DNA of 11,221 nucleotides from Hyphomicrobiales bacterium. Lineage in GTDB: Bacteria > Pseudomonadota > Alphaproteobacteria > Rhizobiales > Aestuariivirgaceae. This document shows, one piece after another, positions 8,914 to 11,221 of this stretch. Both the position numbers and the translations under genes were made by a program. Below the pieces are notes generated by a model, which worked only from the letters and a program-made list of their open reading frames with translations, made no database searches and was not told where the DNA came from. Where the stretch lies: contig JAHFPK010000063.1 in NCBI GenBank assembly GCA_023266715.1, positions 1-11,221 of the forward strand, given 5' to 3'. Each line of letters opens with the position of its first letter. Positions within the stretch are counted from its first letter, which is position 1.

Positions 8914-9716
8914 ATGTCGGAATCGTGGCATGAATGGGGGATGCCACAATTTCTTAAATCTCTCACGGACTCATTTATTGGCAAAGTACTTGGAGCGCTT
9001 TTCATTGCTATTTGCTTTGCTCTCGGAGTTGGTCCGGACAAATGGGCTAATTTCATGATTCAAAACTTACCCATTTGGATCACCCCAAATGTCGCACGAG
9101 CGTCATTTTTGGGTTTTGGCCTGTTGACCCCGCTCGCGGTATTCAGACCATGGGAGTGGCGGAAGTCACAGCGATTAGAGCAAATCCCGGCGAAGTTGCA
9201 TGACTTCGCCGACAAGGATTTGCTCCAACATATTGATTTGGCGCGATTCCTTTTCGGCAAGGTGATTCCACCTTGCCGAGAAGCGCGCTAGAATCCGCAG
9301 GAAGCGTGCAATTGCCACAAGTACCGAGTGTGGATCATCGCGTTTCCGTGAATATCGTTGAGGCTAAGCGTGATACAAAAATGCATGAAGCGTTGGCGTA
9401 CATTGAATCTGGCAGTTGGGGTAAGAAATATTACGAATACATTGCAACTCCAAACTCCAAGGCAAAGGGAAAGTCGCCCATTATCGTGCGTCAAGCAGCA
9501 CTCGATGGTGAAATTCGCATTTGGGGTAAGCTTTCGCATTACGGTCCACACAGTTTGATACCCGCAGACTATTGGAAAATTTGACACATTGAATGGTTCA
9601 GCACTCTCAAAGGAGAAAGCGAAATAGCTGAAATTGGCTATAGTGGGGGTGAAAAATACTACAACCTAATGGTAAGCAAAGCGGAGATCGAAAAGAAGTG
9701 GCCATCGATAGAGTGA
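8914..9716 (+). pseudogene. Two-TM membrane protein of unknown function, broken by an element insertion and an in-frame TGA
   Basis: The first part (from ATG 8914, or possibly ATG 8941) has two predicted membrane segments, about residues 21-39 and 60-77, and then PWEWRKSQRL. From 9176 the reading enters the 115-bp element and stops at the TAG at its far end (9289-9291). Reading resumes in another frame from 9291 with ESAGSVQLPQVPSVD, then SGSWGKKYYEYI, ALDGEIRIWGKL and LIPADYWKI, to a TGA at 9582-9584. The same frame continues beyond it with HIEWFSTL and YYNLMVSKAEIEKKWPSIE to the stop at 9714-9716. Deleting 113 bp of the element gives a 230-codon frame with only the TGA left. I recall similar uncharacterised proteins (2 TM plus a small tryptophan-rich domain) in Hyphomicrobiales but cannot name a function. 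Confidence 0.75.
9176..9290 (+). repeat. Palindromic mosaic element, copy 2 (115 bp), inserted in a gene
   Basis: This copy has the same length and TA ends as 7210-7324 and is inverted relative to it. The first palindrome has outer arms GAGCAAATC/GATTTGCTC (9178-9186, 9217-9225) and inner arms CGGCGAAGT/ACTTCGCCG (9188-9196, 9203-9211). The linker CAACATATTGATTTG (9226-9240) nearly matches the reverse complement of the other copy's linker. The second palindrome has 11-bp arms (9254-9264, 9269-9279) with loop ATTC and outer GCGCG/CGCGC (9241-9245, 9284-9288). By hand, about three quarters of positions match the other copy. It supplies the last 39 codons of the truncated upstream reading frame. 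Confidence 0.85.
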
Positions 9717-9790
9717 CTAATTTCGATCAATTGCTGCACTCCATGCTTACCAAGGAACCTAAACCGTTGGGAAAGTTAGCAAGGTGATGT

Positions 9791-9856
9791 TCGCCGGTTG
9801 AGGCCGTGTGCATTTCCTGTGCTGCTCTTTCAGTGACCAAGATGGGGACGGTATAA
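9791..9856 (+). pseudogene. Remnant of a ribokinase gene 3' region
   Basis: Read in frame from 9791, this gives SPVEAVCISCAALSVTKMGTV and a TAA at 9854-9856. It aligns with PPVEAVRFACACAALSVTKAGTA of the rbsK gene (8611-8679). By hand count 52 of 63 bases match, with one 6-base (two-codon) gap, and 17 consecutive bases are identical near the start. Several differences are silent third-position changes, so the copy probably diverged while still coding. There is no upstream frame and the last 17 or so residues of RbsK are missing, so it cannot work. It has the same orientation as rbsK and lies about 1.1 kb beyond it. Confidence 0.75.
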
Positions 9857-9879
9857 GATCTACAGAAAGGTAACATGAA

Positions 9880-10281
9880 ATGACAGCAACCAACCTTGAT
9901 GAGTACGGGCTTGTTCCAATGGCAACTTTTTATATTGTTGATCGCGCACTCAAGATAGAGATTACAAATCACGAAATCGCCAAATTGGAGAAGTGCATTT
10001 ATGCATTTCTGGTCGATGATGTTATTGTCCGCATAGGATCGAGCAAAGCAAAGCTAGGAAGTCGGATGAGGCGCAGCGAACTTGACGTTACGAAGGCACT
10101 TAACGGCAGGAAATCCTCAACTCCGGAGTGGGAGGCCGTATTGTGGAATGATGTATTGAGGCCAAACAAGGTAGGTTTAGTGTTTGCCCGACAGGGAACT
10201 ATGGTTAGGATACCCGTAGGCACCTTTCCCGCATTTCAAGATGAAGAAAGCATTCCTCGGAAAACACCAACCAAAGCTTAA
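9880..10281 (+). CDS. GIY-YIG-like nuclease family protein, 3' end probably frameshifted
   Basis: The 133-residue reading starts at ATG 9880 with an AGAAAGG site 9 bp upstream. CIYAFLVDDVIVRIGSSKAKLGSRMRR resembles the GIY-YIG core: CIY for GIY, RIG for YIG, then the conserved Arg after it. SSTPEWEAVLW, ARQGTMVRIPVGTF and AFQDEES follow, where the Glu would be the metal ligand. The reading ends IPRKTPTKA. Removing one base at 10255-10256 instead gives EESILGKHQPKLNRNKHR and a stop at 10298-10300, the expected GIY-YIG family ending (PKLN). The first Tyr of YIG is replaced by Arg, so catalysis is doubtful even without the shift. It is more A+T-rich than the operon and probably accessory. Role unknown. 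Confidence 0.6.
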   Translation: MTATNLDEYGLVPMATFYIVDRALKIEITNHEIAKLEKCIYAFLVDDVIVRIGSSKAKLGSRMRRSELDVTKALNGRKSSTPEWEAVLWNDVLRPNKVGLVFARQGTMVRIPVGTFPAFQDEESIPRKTPTKA

Positions 10282-10339
10282 CCGCAACAAGCATCGCTAA
10301 AATTGAAACCGATACTCTACCCACGCCATAGACGCGCGC

Positions 10340-10400
10340 GATATTGATTCTTTGCTCCCGCCGCGTTAGAAAAACGCCTTGAATCGGGAGCAGGGATATC
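10340..10400 (+). promoter_or_regulatory. Nested stem-loop in the leader of the L,D-transpeptidase gene
   Basis: GCTCCCG (10354-10360) pairs with CGGGAGC (10385-10391), and GCGTT/AACGC (10363-10367, 10373-10377) forms an inner hairpin with a 5-nt loop. GATAT/ATATC (10340-10344, 10396-10400) could close the whole. The right arm CGGGAGC overlaps the GGGAGCAGGGA ribosome binding site of the ATG at 10402, so folding would hide it. A competing pair GATTC/GAATC (10346-10350, 10381-10385) exists. Function is inferred from position only. Confidence 0.35.
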
Positions 10401-10401
10401 A

Positions 10402-10992
10402 ATGCCGATTACACGCCGCGCGCTGCTGACATCCGTGCTTTTTGCCGGGGTCGTTCCCAACTCCCGAGCGCTTGCGCTTTCGGGCGAGCCCTTTCCGGTC
10501 AGCGAATCCGACGCGCGGGCGGTCGATTACAAGTTCAGGCGGCGGGAGATGGACTATAAAACGCAGGAGCCTGCGGGGACCATAGTTATCGATCCGAAGC
10601 GCCGCTTTCTCTACCATGTGTTGGGAGGCGACCGGGCGACGCGCTATGGCGTCTCCGTTGGTAAATCGAGCAAGGCGTGGTCAGGCGAGGCGGTCATCAA
10701 GCGCATGGCGAAATGGCCGGTATGGGTTCCAGCACCCTATCATCTTGCGGGAATGCCCTCACTCGCCAAATACATCAATGGCATGCCGGGAGGCCCCGAC
10801 AATCCGATGGGAGCGCGGGCCATGTATCTCTATCAAGGCGACGTCGACACGATCAACCGCATCCATGGCGGGACCATGCCAGCCCAAATCGGGGGCAAGA
10901 AAACGGCGGGATGCATCGGCATGCTGAACATCGACGTCATCCACCTCTATGACCGCGTGGAGATCGGAACCCGCGTCGTGATGTTGAGTTAG
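10402..10992 (+). CDS. Secreted L,D-transpeptidase (YkuD/ErfK-YbiS-YcfS-YnhG family)
   Basis: This 196-residue protein starts with MPITRRALLTSVLFAG, a Tat-like twin-arginine signal peptide, with a likely cleavage after SRALA (AxA). The YkuD domain covers about residue 57 to the end: TIVIDPKRRFLYHV, GGPDNPMGARAMYLY, IHGG (H155) and the nucleophile C171 in KTAGCIGMLN, then DRVEIGTRVVML. Such periplasmic enzymes make 3-3 peptidoglycan cross-links or attach lipoproteins to peptidoglycan. The catalytic loop departs from the common SSGCIRM: Thr-Ala replaces Ser-Ser and Gly replaces Arg. AGGGA upstream gives a good ribosome binding site. It is not related to the purine operon and its stop overlaps that of the convergent small ORF. 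Confidence 0.9.
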   Translation: MPITRRALLTSVLFAGVVPNSRALALSGEPFPVSESDARAVDYKFRRREMDYKTQEPAGTIVIDPKRRFLYHVLGGDRATRYGVSVGKSSKAWSGEAVIKRMAKWPVWVPAPYHLAGMPSLAKYINGMPGGPDNPMGARAMYLYQGDVDTINRIHGGTMPAQIGGKKTAGCIGMLNIDVIHLYDRVEIGTRVVMLS

Positions 10993-11135
10993 AACCGGAT
11001 CGTGGCCAGGACAGGCAAGCCAGAGACTCGAGAAAGGGTTGATGCTTCGTTAAAAAAGCCGTCCCGTTTGGCAAGAAATCCCGAAATGGTACGTTCAAAG
11101 GCTTCGGTATGGGCGCGTAGGATTGTATCGGTCAT
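10989..11135 (-). CDS. Possible small protein (48 aa), function unknown
   Basis: The minus-strand reading is MTDTILRAHTEAFERTISGF, then LAKRDGFFNEASTLSRVSGL and PVLATIRF. A GGGAG ribosome binding site lies 6 bases before the ATG, at ideal spacing. The first 30 or so residues look helical and amphipathic. The start resembles the N-termini of short uncharacterised Hyphomicrobiales proteins I recall, while the C-terminus does not, so it may be a truncated gene. It is convergent with the L,D-transpeptidase gene and shares 2 bases with its stop. The upstream region, 11136-11221, shows no clear promoter or other gene. Confidence 0.4.
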   Translation of the reverse strand: MTDTILRAHTEAFERTISGFLAKRDGFFNEASTLSRVSGLPVLATIRF

Positions 11136-11221
11136 GTTAATCTCCCGTCTGGAATTTCGGCCTAAAATCCCGCCGACAGCTGATTACTCTTAGCTGGCAC
11201 AAAAAAACGGTCTCGGTATTA

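Noticed and set aside
8925..8947. GTGGCAT/ATGCCAC inverted repeat at the start of the broken membrane gene
   Set aside because: Only 7 bp with a 9-bp spacer in coding sequence of a dead gene; may be chance.
9176..9291. Element-encoded tail (39 residues after SQR) as a genuine protein domain
   Set aside because: The residues come entirely from the inserted 115-bp repeat, whose other copy is non-coding, and the reading stops at the element's end.
11002..11193. Plus-strand 63-codon reading after the L,D-transpeptidase gene
   Set aside because: It has a GTG start without a ribosome binding site, and overlaps the better supported minus-strand small ORF.

Overview
The window looks like chromosomal DNA of an alphaproteobacterium, most likely Hyphomicrobiales (Rhizobiales). 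The grounds are G+C-rich, tightly packed genes, protein sequences typical of that order, and two copies of a palindromic mosaic element that resembles the RIME-type intergenic elements of rhizobia. No sequence search could be run, so the genus is left open.

Positions 1-8733 form a purine (allantoin/glyoxylate) catabolic locus. The 3' end of an allantoinase gene (puuE) meets a convergent LysR-type regulator gene. Divergent from the regulator runs one transcription unit: gcl, hyi, glxR, a MOFRL-type glycerate 2-kinase, allE, allA, then a FucU/RbsD-type sugar mutarotase and a ribokinase. AllE and AllA turn ureidoglycine into ureidoglycolate and then glyoxylate plus urea. Gcl joins two glyoxylates to tartronate semialdehyde, Hyi interconverts this with hydroxypyruvate, GlxR reduces it to glycerate, and the kinase makes 2-phosphoglycerate. 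The mutarotase/ribokinase pair would suit the ribose released from purine nucleosides. The allantoate-hydrolysing step is not in the window.

Positions 8734-10300 are a more A+T-rich, decaying accessory stretch. It holds a palindrome-rich segment, a two-TM membrane protein gene broken by the inserted element and by an in-frame TGA, a 66-bp remnant resembling the 3' end of the nearby ribokinase gene, and a GIY-YIG-like gene with a frameshift near its 3' end. Positions 10340-11135 carry a structured leader, a secreted L,D-transpeptidase gene and a convergent small ORF on the minus strand.

The most notable result is a 115-bp element present twice in opposite orientation (7210-7324 and 9176-9290). 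Each copy starts and ends with TA, contains two palindromes, and differs from the other by paired, compensating stem changes. Removing 113 bp from the second copy, leaving one TA, joins the two halves of the broken membrane gene exactly in frame. This points to insertion with TA target duplication.
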